Positions 7,774-15,572 of a DNA stretch of 64,000 nt are shown piece after piece. The stretch is from Prado023 sp963798745 (lineage in GTDB: Bacteria; Actinomycetota; Actinomycetes; S36-B12; CAIYMF01): positions 186,001 to 250,000 of the forward strand of contig CAWCUF010000001.1 of assembly GCA_963798745.1 (NCBI GenBank), given 5' to 3'. A program made the position numbers and the translations under genes. Positions within the stretch are counted from its first letter, which is position 1; every line of letters starts with the position of its first letter. Below the pieces are notes generated by a model. That model saw only the letters and a list, made by a program, of their open reading frames with translations. It was not told the DNA's origin and did no database searches.

Positions 7774-8072
7774 AGTCGCTCGATCCCATGCGTCAGACCA
7801 TCGGGCTCGGTGGTGGGGCTGACCGGCTCGGGCCGCCACTCCAGGGCGTCGAACGGGCACACGTCCACGCAGATCCCGCAATACATGCACAGCCCCCAGT
7901 CGATCTCGAACTCGTCGAGGACGTTGACCGTGCGCGGCCGGCGCGCACCGGGGTCGCCGACCTGCTCCTGGTGCGCGCTCAGGCTGATGCACCAGGTCGG
8001 GCACTCCCGCACGCACAGCATGCAGGACGTGCACTGCTGCGCGATCAGCGCGATCCGCGCGTGCGGGCTCAC
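7764..8072 (-). CDS. NuoI-like 2x[4Fe-4S] ferredoxin, last gene of an orphan nuoB/C/I-like operon
   Basis: A 102-residue iron-sulfur protein with two complete tetracysteine motifs, CTSCMLCVRECP (Cys14, 17, 20, 24) and CMYCGICVDVCP (Cys62, 65, 68, 72), in the spacing of NuoI and of hydrogenase-4-type electron-transfer subunits. It is about half the length of the NuoI at 32483-33097 and lacks the N-terminal membrane-associated segment. The start is a GTG overlapping the previous stop as GTGA. In context it should pass electrons between the NuoB-like protein and an unknown partner. It could also serve as a free ferredoxin. Confidence 0.75.
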   Translation of the reverse strand: MSPHARIALIAQQCTSCMLCVRECPTWCISLSAHQEQVGDPGARRPRTVNVLDEFEIDWGLCMYCGICVDVCPFDALEWRPEPVSPTTEPDGLTHGIERLAP

Positions 8073-8560
8073 GGGGTCCACTCCGGCGGGATGCCCGGCG
8101 GGACCGGGCGGGAGCGTGGGCGGGCCGCCACCCGGCCACCGGCGGCGGGTCGATCGGCGGGGTCGACGGCGCCGGGCCATGCGGTGGCCAGCCGTCGCGG
8201 CAGGGCGGTGGTGCGGCGCAGCGGGAACCCGGCCTGCCCGTCGGTGAGCAACGGGCGCAGGTCCGGGTTGCCCGTGAAGACGACGCCGAACATCTCGTGG
8301 GCCTCGCGCTCGTGCCAACCGGCACCGGGCAGCAGGTCGGTCAGCGAGGCCAGCACCGGTTCGGCGCGCGGCACGGTGGTCCAGACCAGGTGGCGCTCGG
8401 GGGCGTCGACGTCGACCAGGTGCACTACGACGTCGATCTCCTCGCGCGCCGGCTCGTCCACGGCGGCGATCAGGTCCAGCATCGAGGCCCCACCCGCGAC
8501 CAGCACGGCACATGTCGCATGCCACTGGTCGGCGTCGACGCGCTGCTCATGGGCGCGCAT
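8069..8560 (-). CDS. NuoC-like (30-kDa) subunit, orphan operon
   Basis: 163 residues. The clear family mark is GWHEREAHEMFGVVFTGNP followed by LRPLLTD (residues 81-107), the signature of NuoC and of the matching domain of group 4 hydrogenase large subunits. After residue 108 the sequence is rich in Pro, Arg and Ala and unlike NuoC. The ATG at 8560 overlaps the end of the NuoB-like gene by 14 bases. In complex I this subunit docks NuoB and NuoD; no NuoD-like gene is next to it here. It is clearly distinct from the housekeeping NuoC at 40321-41052. Confidence 0.72.
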   Translation of the reverse strand: MRAHEQRVDADQWHATCAVLVAGGASMLDLIAAVDEPAREEIDVVVHLVDVDAPERHLVWTTVPRAEPVLASLTDLLPGAGWHEREAHEMFGVVFTGNPDLRPLLTDGQAGFPLRRTTALPRRLATAWPGAVDPADRPAAGGRVAARPRSRPVPPGIPPEWTP

Positions 8561-9005
8561 GCAGCACCGCCTCAAGACCGGCGAGCAGGTCGGCCGGGCG
8601 CGGGGGGCAGCCCGGCACCCAGGCATCGACTGGGACCACCTCGTGCGCCCCGGGCAGCACGCTGTAGGAGTCCCAGTACGGTCCGCCGGTGGCAGCACAC
8701 GCGCCGAAGGCGAGCACGGCGCGCGGCTCGGGCAGGGCGGCGTAGGCCTCGGCGAGGGCGGGGGCCAGGGCCGTGGTGACGGTGCCTGCGACCACAAGGA
8801 CGTTGAGGGTGTCGCGGTCGGCGGCCTCAAGTTCGGGCTCGGGATCCGTCGCCCCACCGAGCGTCTCGGCGATGCGACGGGCCTCGCGAACCTCCACCCC
8901 GCAACAGGCCAGACCCAACTCGACCACGTGCAGGGCCACGCGATTCGAGCCCACCTGCACCCAGCGGCGCGTCACCGCCGCCCCGGTCATGTCCGCATCA
9001 ACCAC
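8547..9005 (-). CDS. NuoB-like iron-sulfur subunit, first gene of an orphan nuoB/C/I-like operon
   Basis: 152 residues resembling NuoB and the small subunit of group 4 [NiFe] hydrogenases. All four ligands expected for the N2-type [4Fe-4S] cluster are present: the tandem Cys34-Cys35 in LGLACCGVEV, Cys103 in FGACAATGG and Cys133 in VPGCPPRP. The N-terminal membrane-proximal part is shorter than in the housekeeping NuoB (184 residues). The GTG at 9005 sits six bases after a TAACCT box, so the operon is probably leaderless; an ATG at 8990 is the alternative. Order is B, C, I with overlapping genes and no large (NuoD/hydrogenase) or membrane subunit beside them. Partner unknown. Confidence 0.75.
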   Translation of the reverse strand: MVDADMTGAAVTRRWVQVGSNRVALHVVELGLACCGVEVREARRIAETLGGATDPEPELEAADRDTLNVLVVAGTVTTALAPALAEAYAALPEPRAVLAFGACAATGGPYWDSYSVLPGAHEVVPVDAWVPGCPPRPADLLAGLEAVLHARP

Positions 9006-9011
9006 GGCCCT

Positions 9012-9017
9012 AGGTTA
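9012..9017 (-). promoter_or_regulatory. -10 element for the nuoB/C/I-like operon
   Basis: TAACCT on the minus strand ends six bases before the GTG at 9005. No Shine-Dalgarno sequence is present, so a leaderless start is likely. It indicates that the NuoB-like gene is the true first gene and that no large subunit is transcribed ahead of it. Confidence 0.45.
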
Positions 9018-9045
9018 ACCACGGTCAGTCACCGCTGTCGGTGAG

Positions 9046-9355
9046 TCAGTCTGCGAGGTCGAATGCCTCGTGGAACGCCCGGGTCAAGTCGCGCTCCTGC
9101 TCCGCCAGCAACGCGCCGAGCGGGCGCATCAACGCCTCCCGCGGAACGGTGGCGATCGAGTCGAGGTTGACGACGGACTCGCCGCCGAGCCCGTTGAGTT
9201 GCCCAACGCTCACCTCGCTGCTCAGCCCGCGCACAGTGCCGGTGATCGGCGCGACCGTGACCAGGTGGCGCGCGGTCCGCACTCCTCGCGGGCGGGCCCA
9301 GCACCGGGCGGGACGCGTCCAGCGAGCCGCCCATGCACCAGGATCCATCCGCCAC
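9046..9355 (-). pseudogene. MazF/PemK-type toxin, frameshifted remnant
   Basis: The last 70 codons read well as a MazF/PemK endoribonuclease: HLVTVAPITGTVRGL, then SSEVSVGQ, ESVVNLDSIATVP, and the tail LLAEQERDL. The expected N-terminus (GSWxMxxxLDASRPVL) is also present from a GTG at 9355 but in another frame. Near 9283-9302 the sequence needs at least two small indels to join the parts. No cognate antitoxin is recognisable upstream. It is most simply a dead toxin-antitoxin locus. Confidence 0.7.
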
Positions 9356-9488
9356 GTTGTCGTCGGGCGACTCATCGAGTTGCTCCGAAGTCTCGCTGCG
9401 TGTCGATCGCGCCCTCCGATCTGCGGATCGATCCGATGACCGGGGCACCTGTGGGCGGACCCCGCGGCCAGCCGCGGGGCACGGGCGC

Positions 9489-9520
9489 GGTGGGGTGGGG
9501 CAGCGGTGGGGTGGGGCAGC
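9489..9520 (+). repeat. Tandem 16-bp G-rich repeat with G-quadruplex potential
   Basis: Two perfect copies of GGTGGGGTGGGGCAGC (9489-9504 and 9505-9520) give four runs of four Gs within about 25 bases. Further GGGCGGCGGG-type runs continue to about 9575. The tract lies between the MazF remnant and the hydrolase remnant. Confidence 0.75.
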
Positions 9521-9618
9521 GGTGCTGTGGGCGGCGGGCCTGTGGGCGGCGGGGTGGGTTCGTGGGCGGCGCGAGGGGGCCGGGAAGCGGTGCCGGCTGG
9601 GGGCGGAGATCCAGGCAC

Positions 9619-10140
9619 GTGAGCCTGGAAGTGATCACTCGCGAGCCGCCGGGTGCTGCCAGCGCCGCGCAGCCGTCCACGCCGCCGCTGTTGTTCGTGC
9701 ACGGTCTGTGGCACGGCCCCGCGTGCTGGGACGAGCACTTCCTGGGGTTCTCCGCCACCGCGTTGAGCCTGCGTGGCCACGGCGCCAGCTCGGGGCGGGA
9801 TCGGCTGCGGCGCACGAGGGTCCGTGACGACGTCGAGGATGTGGCGTCGGTGGCCGCTGCGCTGCCCGGACGACTCCTACCTGACCTTCCTGGACATGCT
9901 CGCCCTCGACCTCGTGCGACCGAAGCGGGTCCGCCGGGTGCCGATGCTCGTACTCGGAGCAGCAGATGACGCAATGTTCTCCCCGAGGGAAGTACGCCGG
10001 ACCGGCGCCGCCTGCGGCGCGGAGACCGAGGTCATCGCCGACCTGGCCCACGACATGATGCTCGACACCCGCTGGGAGGTCGTCGCGCATCAGATCGCCC
10101 GATGGCTCGGTGACCGGTTCCCCAACCCCCTCGGACAGGT
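9619..10140 (+). pseudogene. Alpha/beta hydrolase, internal deletion and frameshift
   Basis: The gene opens at a GTG with GGAG upstream and encodes an intact N-terminus (LLFVHGLWHGPACWDEHFLG, then ALSLRGHGASSG, and VEDVASVAAALP). The sequence then jumps, near 9868, into a different frame that encodes the family C-terminus (DDSYLTFLDMLALDL, PMLVLGAADDAMFSP, LAHDMMLDTRWE). Roughly 100 residues expected between them are missing, including the GHSMGG-type nucleophile elbow, so the product cannot be an active serine hydrolase. The second frame has no stop before the next gene and runs into it; the right end given is where family similarity fades. Confidence 0.75.
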
Positions 10141-10249
10141 GCTGGTGCCGGTGAACTCCGACGGGGGCCGGGTTCGGGGTGGATCCGCGCGCGCTAGGGT
10201 CCAACGAGAGGCGTGGAGCCCGTCCACCCCGACGCCGGAGGGACCGCAC

Positions 10250-11407
10250 GTGGCCGTTGACCAGGACCGGATGCGCCGCCGGCTGGAGATGCTGCTCGGG
10301 ATCCCGGCAACGCAGGGCAACGCCGTCAAGGTGCTGCGCAACGGCGATCAGATCTTCCCGGCCATGCTGGACGCCATCCGGTCCGCCGAGCACACGGTCG
10401 ACCTGCTGACCTACGTCTACTGGCAGGGCTGGCCCGCACAGGCGTTCGCACAGGCGCTGGCCGAGCGAGCCGCCGCGGGCTGCCGGGTCCGGGTGCTCAT
10501 CGATGCTGTCGGTGGAGCGCGGATGTCTCCCGCGCTGCGATCTGAGATGACCTCAGCGGGAGCTGACGTGCGCCTGTTCCGCCCGCCCTGGTTGCGCTCA
10601 CCGTTCACGCACAACCATCGCACGCACCGCAAGGTGCTCGTCGTGGACGGCGAGCAGGCGTTCACCGGCGGGGTCGGCATCGCCTCCGAGTGGGAGGGCG
10701 ACGCGCGGGACCCCTCGCAGTGGCGTGACACGCAGATCCACCTGCGCGGTCCTGCCGTCGCCGGGCTGTACGCAGCGTTCGTGCAGAACTGGTCCGAGAC
10801 CGGGGGATCCCTGGACGACCCGCGGGATCGGTACCCGAGGCTCACCTCTGGCGGGACCGACCTGGTCCAGGTGGTGCGGGGCACCGCGACCCTGGGGTGG
10901 GACGACATCCAGACGGCGTGGTTCGCGCTGCTCACCGCGGCCGAGGAGCGGATCACCCTGCAGAGCGCGTACTTCGCGCCCGACGACGCGTTCCTGGACC
11001 TGCTGCTCGAGGCCGCGGGGCGGGGCGTGCGGGTGCAGGTGCTGCTGCCCGGGCCGCACTACGACAAGTCGGTCTCCCGGCTGACCAGCGAGCGCTACTA
11101 CGAAACGCTGCTGGCCAACGGCGTGGAGGTCTGGCGCTTCCAGCCGACGATGCTGCACACGAAGGTGCTGAGCATCGACGACTGCGTGGCGATGATCGGT
11201 TCGGCCAACGCCAATCGCCGATCGATGGATCACGACGAGGAGGTCGTCTGCATCCTGATCGGGGGACGGAGCCCCCAGGAGCTCGTCGAGGACTTCGAGC
11301 GCGACCTGGAGCGGGCAGAGCGCGTCGAACTGGCGCGGTGGCGTGATCGCGACCTGCGCCAGCGCCTCGGGGAGCAGGCGGTCCGGCCGATCGAGCGCTT
11401 CGTATGA
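10250..11407 (+). CDS. Phospholipase D family / cardiolipin synthase-like protein
   Basis: 385 residues with two phospholipase-D HKD motifs: HRKVLVVD (His126, Lys128, Asp133) followed by GEQAFTGGVGIASEW, and HTKVLSID (His303, Lys305, Asp310) followed by GSANANRRS. This layout is typical of bacterial cardiolipin synthases, which join two phosphatidylglycerols, but the hydrophobic N-terminal helices of ClsA are absent. That resembles ClsB/ClsC-type or other PLD phosphatidyltransferases. A GGAGGG site lies eight bases before the GTG at 10250. The frame is open upstream through the hydrolase remnant, but the site and family start support 10250. Confidence 0.85.
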   Translation: MAVDQDRMRRRLEMLLGIPATQGNAVKVLRNGDQIFPAMLDAIRSAEHTVDLLTYVYWQGWPAQAFAQALAERAAAGCRVRVLIDAVGGARMSPALRSEMTSAGADVRLFRPPWLRSPFTHNHRTHRKVLVVDGEQAFTGGVGIASEWEGDARDPSQWRDTQIHLRGPAVAGLYAAFVQNWSETGGSLDDPRDRYPRLTSGGTDLVQVVRGTATLGWDDIQTAWFALLTAAEERITLQSAYFAPDDAFLDLLLEAAGRGVRVQVLLPGPHYDKSVSRLTSERYYETLLANGVEVWRFQPTMLHTKVLSIDDCVAMIGSANANRRSMDHDEEVVCILIGGRSPQELVEDFERDLERAERVELARWRDRDLRQRLGEQAVRPIERFV

Positions 11408-11552
11408 GGACGATGCCGGGGCGGCCGGGCGCCCCGAGCTGGGTCCTGGTGCTGGCCGCGCGGAGGGTGCGCGGGACCGATCGTCGGCGCCATGCCGGGT
11501 GGGGTACCGGGCAGCACCACGCAGCATGGGTCAGAATGTAGGCAAGGCACAC

Positions 11553-11571
11553 CTGACCACGGACAGGTCAG
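11553..11571. promoter_or_regulatory. Inverted repeat upstream of korA (possible operator)
   Basis: CTGACC and GGTCAG arms are separated by seven bases, 53 bp before the korA start, in the 217-bp gap after the phospholipase-D gene. The half-site resembles binding sites of dimeric regulators, but nothing in the window identifies which. No confident -10 box was seen. Confidence 0.25.
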
Positions 11572-11623
11572 CATCACCCACACGACGCAAGGAAGTCCCA
11601 CCGGGACGCGAAAGGCACAGGCC

Positions 11624-13477
11624 GTGAGCAAGCCGGTTGTTCCCCTCGACCAGGTCATCATCCGCTTCGCCGGCGACTCCGGGGACGGGATGCAGCTCAC
11701 CGGGGACCGGTTCACCCAGGAGACTGCGTCGTTCGGCAACGACCTGTCCACGCTGCCGGACTTCCCCGCCGAGATCCGGGCCCCCGCCGGTACCGTCCAC
11801 GGTGTCAGCGCGTTCCAACTGCACTTCGCCGACCATGCGATCGCCACCCCGGGTGATGCCGCCGACGTCCTGGTGGCGATGAACCCGGCCGCGCTGCGCA
11901 GCAACCTGCACCACGTGCGCCGCGGCGGGCACCTGATCATCAACACCGACGAGTTCACCCCGCGGGCGATCGCGAAGGTCGGCTACGACTCGGACCCGCT
12001 GACCGACGACAGCCTCGAGTCCTACGCACTGCACTCGGTGAGCCTGACCACGCTGACCGTCGAGGCGCTCAAGGGCTTCGACATCACCAAGAAGGAGGCC
12101 CAACGGGCGAAGAACATGTTCGCTTTGGGCCTGCTGAGCTGGCTGTACTCGCGCGGGACCGAGGGCACCCGGGCCTTCCTCAAGGAGAAGTTCGGCCGCA
12201 AGCCCGAGATCCTGGCCGCCAACCTCGCGGCCTTCGACGCCGGGTGGGCCTACGGCGAGACGACCGAGGACTTCGCCGTGGCCTACGAGGTGAGTCCTGC
12301 GGTGATGCCCCCCGGCGTCTACCGCAACATCACCGGCAACATGGCGCTGTCGTTCGGCCTGATCGCGGCCGGCGAGCTCAGCGGCCTGCCGCTGTTCCTC
12401 GGCTCGTACCCGATCACCCCGGCCAGCGACATCCTGCATGAGCTGTCCCGCCACAAGGAGTTCGGCGTGCGCACGCTGCAACTCGAGGACGAGATCGCCG
12501 GGATCGGCGCCGCCCTCGGCGCGGCCTACGGCGGATCGTTGGCGATCACGACCACCTCGGGTCCGGGGATCGCACTGAAGTCCGAGACCATCGGGCTGGC
12601 AGTGTCCATGGAACTGCCACTGCTGGTCATCAACGTCCAGCGTGGCGGACCCTCGACCGGGCTGCCCACCAAGACCGAGCAGGCCGACCTGCTGCAGGCG
12701 ATGTTCGGTCGCAACGGGGAGGCGCCGGTGCCGATCGTGGCGCCGCAGTCGCCCTCGGACTGCTTCCACGCCGCGATCGAGGCAGCCAGGATCGCGGTGA
12801 CCTACCGCACCCCGGTGATGCTGCTCTCCGATGGCTACCTGGCCAACGGGTCCGAGCCGTGGCGCATCCCGGAGGTCGCGGACCTACCAGACCTGCACGT
12901 GGAGTTCGCCACCGAGCCGAACCACACGATGCCTGACGGCACCGAGGTGTTCTGGCCCTTCAAGCGCGACCCGCAGACCCTGGCCCGTCCGTGGGCGATC
13001 CCGGGCACCCCGGGCCTGGAGCACCGGATCGGCGGCATCGAGAAGGCCGATGGCACCGGGGCGATCAGCTACGACCCGGACAACCACGACTTCATGGTCC
13101 GTACCCGCGCGGCGAAGGTCGACGGGATCGCGGCGAGCATCGGCGACCTGGCGGTCGAGGACCCCTCCGGCCGGGCGCGCGTGCTGGTCCTGGGTTGGGG
13201 TTCCACGCACGGCCCGATCGGTGCGGCCTGCGGGATCATCCGCTCCGAGGGCGGCCAAGTGGCACGGGCGCACCTGCGCCACCTCAACCCGTTCCCAGCC
13301 AACACCGGCGACGTGCTGCGCGGCTATGACCGCGTGCTCATCCCGGAGATGAACCTGGGCCAGTTGTCCATGCTGATCCGGGCCAAGTACCTCGTCGACG
13401 CCCAGGGCTACAACCAGGTGCGCGGCCTGCCGTTCAAGGCCACCGAGCTGGCCGACCAGATCAGGGAGTTGCTATGA
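11624..13477 (+). CDS. korA: 2-oxoacid:ferredoxin oxidoreductase, alpha (gamma-alpha fused) subunit
   Basis: 617 residues. The first ~190 form the gamma domain (QVIIRFAGDSGDGMQLTG), followed by the alpha/pyrimidine domain (MALSFGLIAAGELSGLPLF, GSYPITPASDILHEL, QLEDEIAGIGAALGA, GGPSTGLPTKTEQADL) and domain II with GWGSTHGPIG. With KorB it oxidatively decarboxylates 2-oxoglutarate (or pyruvate) to the acyl-CoA while reducing ferredoxin; in mycobacteria this enzyme supports a TCA route independent of 2-oxoglutarate dehydrogenase. The GTG at 11624 follows an AAAGG site; earlier in-frame starts precede any homology. Its end overlaps korB as ATGA. Specificity for 2-oxoglutarate is inferred from family resemblance. 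Confidence 0.9.
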   Translation: MSKPVVPLDQVIIRFAGDSGDGMQLTGDRFTQETASFGNDLSTLPDFPAEIRAPAGTVHGVSAFQLHFADHAIATPGDAADVLVAMNPAALRSNLHHVRRGGHLIINTDEFTPRAIAKVGYDSDPLTDDSLESYALHSVSLTTLTVEALKGFDITKKEAQRAKNMFALGLLSWLYSRGTEGTRAFLKEKFGRKPEILAANLAAFDAGWAYGETTEDFAVAYEVSPAVMPPGVYRNITGNMALSFGLIAAGELSGLPLFLGSYPITPASDILHELSRHKEFGVRTLQLEDEIAGIGAALGAAYGGSLAITTTSGPGIALKSETIGLAVSMELPLLVINVQRGGPSTGLPTKTEQADLLQAMFGRNGEAPVPIVAPQSPSDCFHAAIEAARIAVTYRTPVMLLSDGYLANGSEPWRIPEVADLPDLHVEFATEPNHTMPDGTEVFWPFKRDPQTLARPWAIPGTPGLEHRIGGIEKADGTGAISYDPDNHDFMVRTRAAKVDGIAASIGDLAVEDPSGRARVLVLGWGSTHGPIGAACGIIRSEGGQVARAHLRHLNPFPANTGDVLRGYDRVLIPEMNLGQLSMLIRAKYLVDAQGYNQVRGLPFKATELADQIRELL

Positions 13478-14538
13478 CCATCGACCTGTCCACCGCATCC
13501 GCGCTGTCGTTGGTGCCCAAGGCTGAGGCTCCCCAGTCGGCCAAGGAGTTCAAGAGCGACCAGGAGGTCCGCTGGTGCCCCGGCTGCGGGGACTACGCGA
13601 TCCTGGCCGCGGTCCAGTCGTTCCTGCCCGAACTGGGCGTCCGCCGGGAGAACATCGTCTTCGTCTCGGGCATCGGGTGCTCCTCACGATTCCCCTACTA
13701 CGTCGACACCTACGGCATGCACTCGATCCACGGTCGCGCCCCGGCGATCGCCACCGGGCTGTCGACCTCCAGGCCGGACCTGTCGGTCTGGGTGGTCACC
13801 GGCGACGGGGATGCGCTGAGCATCGGGGCCAACCACTTCCTGCACGCCCTGCGCCGCAACGTCAACCTCAAGATCCTGCTGTTCAACAACCGGATCTACG
13901 GGCTGACCAAGGGCCAGTACTCCCCCACCAGCGAGGCCGGCAAGATCACCAAGTCGACCCCGATGGGCTCGATCGACTACCCGTTCAACCCGATCTCGGT
14001 GGCCCTGGGTGCCGAGGCCTCGTTCGTGGCGCGCACGATCGACTCCGACCGCAAGCACCTGACCGAGGTGCTGCGCGCGGCGGCCGCCCACGAGGGCTCA
14101 GCACTGGTGGAGATCTACCAGAACTGCAACATCTTCAACGACGGCGCGTGGGAGCCGCTCAAGGAGAACGCGGTCCGTGACAACAACCTGATCCGCCTCG
14201 AGCACGGCCAGCCCATCCGGTTCGGCCGCGATGGGCAGAAGGGCGTGGCCCGGCGCGACGACGGTGTGCTGCACGTGGTCGAGGATGTCGCCGACTGCGA
14301 CGGGGACTGCCTCTGGGTGCACGACGCGCACGCGCCCGAGCCGTCGACGGCGTTCGCGCTGTCCCGGCTGGCCGACTTCGACACGTTGGAGAACACCGCC
14401 ATCGGCGTCTTCCGCGACGTGCGTCGGCCGGTCTACGACCGGTTGCTCTCCGATCAGTTGGACCGCGCCACCGCCAAGGGCAGCGGCGACCTGGCCTCGC
14501 TGCTGGCCGGGCGCGACACCTGGACGGTCCTGGGCTGA
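13474..14538 (+). CDS. korB: 2-oxoacid:ferredoxin oxidoreductase, beta subunit
   Basis: 354 residues. It carries WCPGCGDYAIL and GIGCSSRFPYYVDTYG, whose cysteines are among the cluster ligands, the thiamine-diphosphate motif GDGDALSIGANHFLHALRRN and NNRIYGLTKGQYSPTS. It holds the ThDP and the [4Fe-4S] cluster and completes the enzyme with KorA. The start overlaps the korA stop by four bases, which ensures equal synthesis. The stop is 10 bp from the convergent stress-protein gene. The C-terminal ~70 residues resemble the extension seen in actinobacterial KorB. Confidence 0.92.
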   Translation: MTIDLSTASALSLVPKAEAPQSAKEFKSDQEVRWCPGCGDYAILAAVQSFLPELGVRRENIVFVSGIGCSSRFPYYVDTYGMHSIHGRAPAIATGLSTSRPDLSVWVVTGDGDALSIGANHFLHALRRNVNLKILLFNNRIYGLTKGQYSPTSEAGKITKSTPMGSIDYPFNPISVALGAEASFVARTIDSDRKHLTEVLRAAAAHEGSALVEIYQNCNIFNDGAWEPLKENAVRDNNLIRLEHGQPIRFGRDGQKGVARRDDGVLHVVEDVADCDGDCLWVHDAHAPEPSTAFALSRLADFDTLENTAIGVFRDVRRPVYDRLLSDQLDRATAKGSGDLASLLAGRDTWTVLG

Positions 14539-14548
14539 CGCTGACGGG

Positions 14549-15427
14549 TCAGTGCTTGCCCTGGCGCAGCACAGCCACCGACCCCTTGGCGTGATGCAGC
14601 AGTGACTGGCTGGTCGAGCCGAGCAGCATCCCGAGGAACGCCCCGCGACCGTGCGAGCCGACCACGGTCAGACTTGCCCGCTCGGTCGCGCTGACCAGCG
14701 CTGGTCCGGGTCGGCCGTGCAGGACGGTCGTGGTCACGGGCACGTCCGGGTACTTCTCTGCCCAGCCCGCGAGCACCTCACGGGTGACCCGCGCCTCGAA
14801 GTCGGCCGTGGCCTCGGTGATCTCCACCGGCGGCACGTAGGGCACCACCCCCGGATAGACGGGGATGGAGTAGGCATGCAGCACCTCCAGGGGCAGCCGG
14901 TGCCGGGAGGCATGGTCCATCGCCCAGCCCAGAACCTCCTCGGAGCCCGCCGAGCCGTCCACGCCCACCACCACCGGGCCGTCAGCCGTCGTCTCGGACC
15001 GCACGACGATCACCGGGCAGTGCGCGTGCGCGGCGACGTGGGACACCGTGGAGCCCAGGATCAGCGAGGACACCGCACCCTGACCCCGCGAGCCGAGCAC
15101 CACCATCACCGCGCCGCGGCTGGCCTCGGCCAGCGCATGCGAGGCCGACCCCTGGGTGTCGACGGTCTCGACCGGCACCCCGGCCGCCGTGGCCACGGCA
15201 GCCGCCTGCTCCAGGAGTGCTGCCCCGTCCGCGGCCAGGGTCGCGGTCAGGATCTGCGCGCCGGACATGGTCGCAGCCGCAGCATCCCAACGCCCGACAT
15301 CGGGCTCGCTGTAGACGACCTGGATGCCGAGATGACGCGATCGGGCCTCCCCGACCGCCCAGTCCAGGGCCGCCCCGGCGTCCGGGGACCCCTCGTACCC
15401 GACGACGATCTGCGTCGATGTGGACAT
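14549..15427 (-). CDS. Universal stress protein, two USP domains
   Basis: 292 residues made of two tandem USP (HUP-fold) domains. Each has an Asp/Glu-containing first strand (VVGYEGSPDAG; VVGVDGSAGSEE) and an ATP-binding loop (GSRGQGAVSSLILGS near 115; GSHGRGAFLGMLLGS near 260). Such proteins bind ATP and help in dormancy, hypoxia or general stress; in mycobacteria many are controlled by DosR. I see no DosR box here. GGAGG lies eight bases before the ATG at 15427. It is monocistronic and convergent with korB. Confidence 0.93.
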   Translation of the reverse strand: MSTSTQIVVGYEGSPDAGAALDWAVGEARSRHLGIQVVYSEPDVGRWDAAAATMSGAQILTATLAADGAALLEQAAAVATAAGVPVETVDTQGSASHALAEASRGAVMVVLGSRGQGAVSSLILGSTVSHVAAHAHCPVIVVRSETTADGPVVVGVDGSAGSEEVLGWAMDHASRHRLPLEVLHAYSIPVYPGVVPYVPPVEITEATADFEARVTREVLAGWAEKYPDVPVTTTVLHGRPGPALVSATERASLTVVGSHGRGAFLGMLLGSTSQSLLHHAKGSVAVLRQGKH

Positions 15428-15538
15428 GACCACGACCTCCTCGCGATGGCGAGCCCTCCGCGACGGCCGCGAACGGCTGACCCCTTCCATCATGCTCCCC
15501 CAGGCCGGCGGATGGGACAGGACCATCGTCGCGTCCGG

Positions 15539-15572
15539 CCCCGGGTCGGCGTGCGGCAGCGCTACCCCGGGG
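15539..15572 (-). terminator. Hairpin at the end of the CoA-transferase gene
   Basis: CCCCGGG (15539-15545) can pair with CCCGGGG (15566-15572) across a loop that can pair further (GCG/CGC). It overlaps the stop codon of the CaiB/BaiF gene and lies before the stress-protein promoter region. Confidence 0.3.

Noticed and set aside
7764..8072. Naming the orphan genes nuoB2, nuoC2 and nuoI2
   Set aside because: They lack a NuoD partner and differ in length from complex I subunits; the names would imply a second complex I that is not seen.
9773..10249. Apparent fusion of a hydrolase C-terminus to the phospholipase-D protein
   Set aside because: The hydrolase part is the second frame of a broken gene, and a GGAGGG site with GTG at 10250 marks the real start of the phospholipase-D gene.
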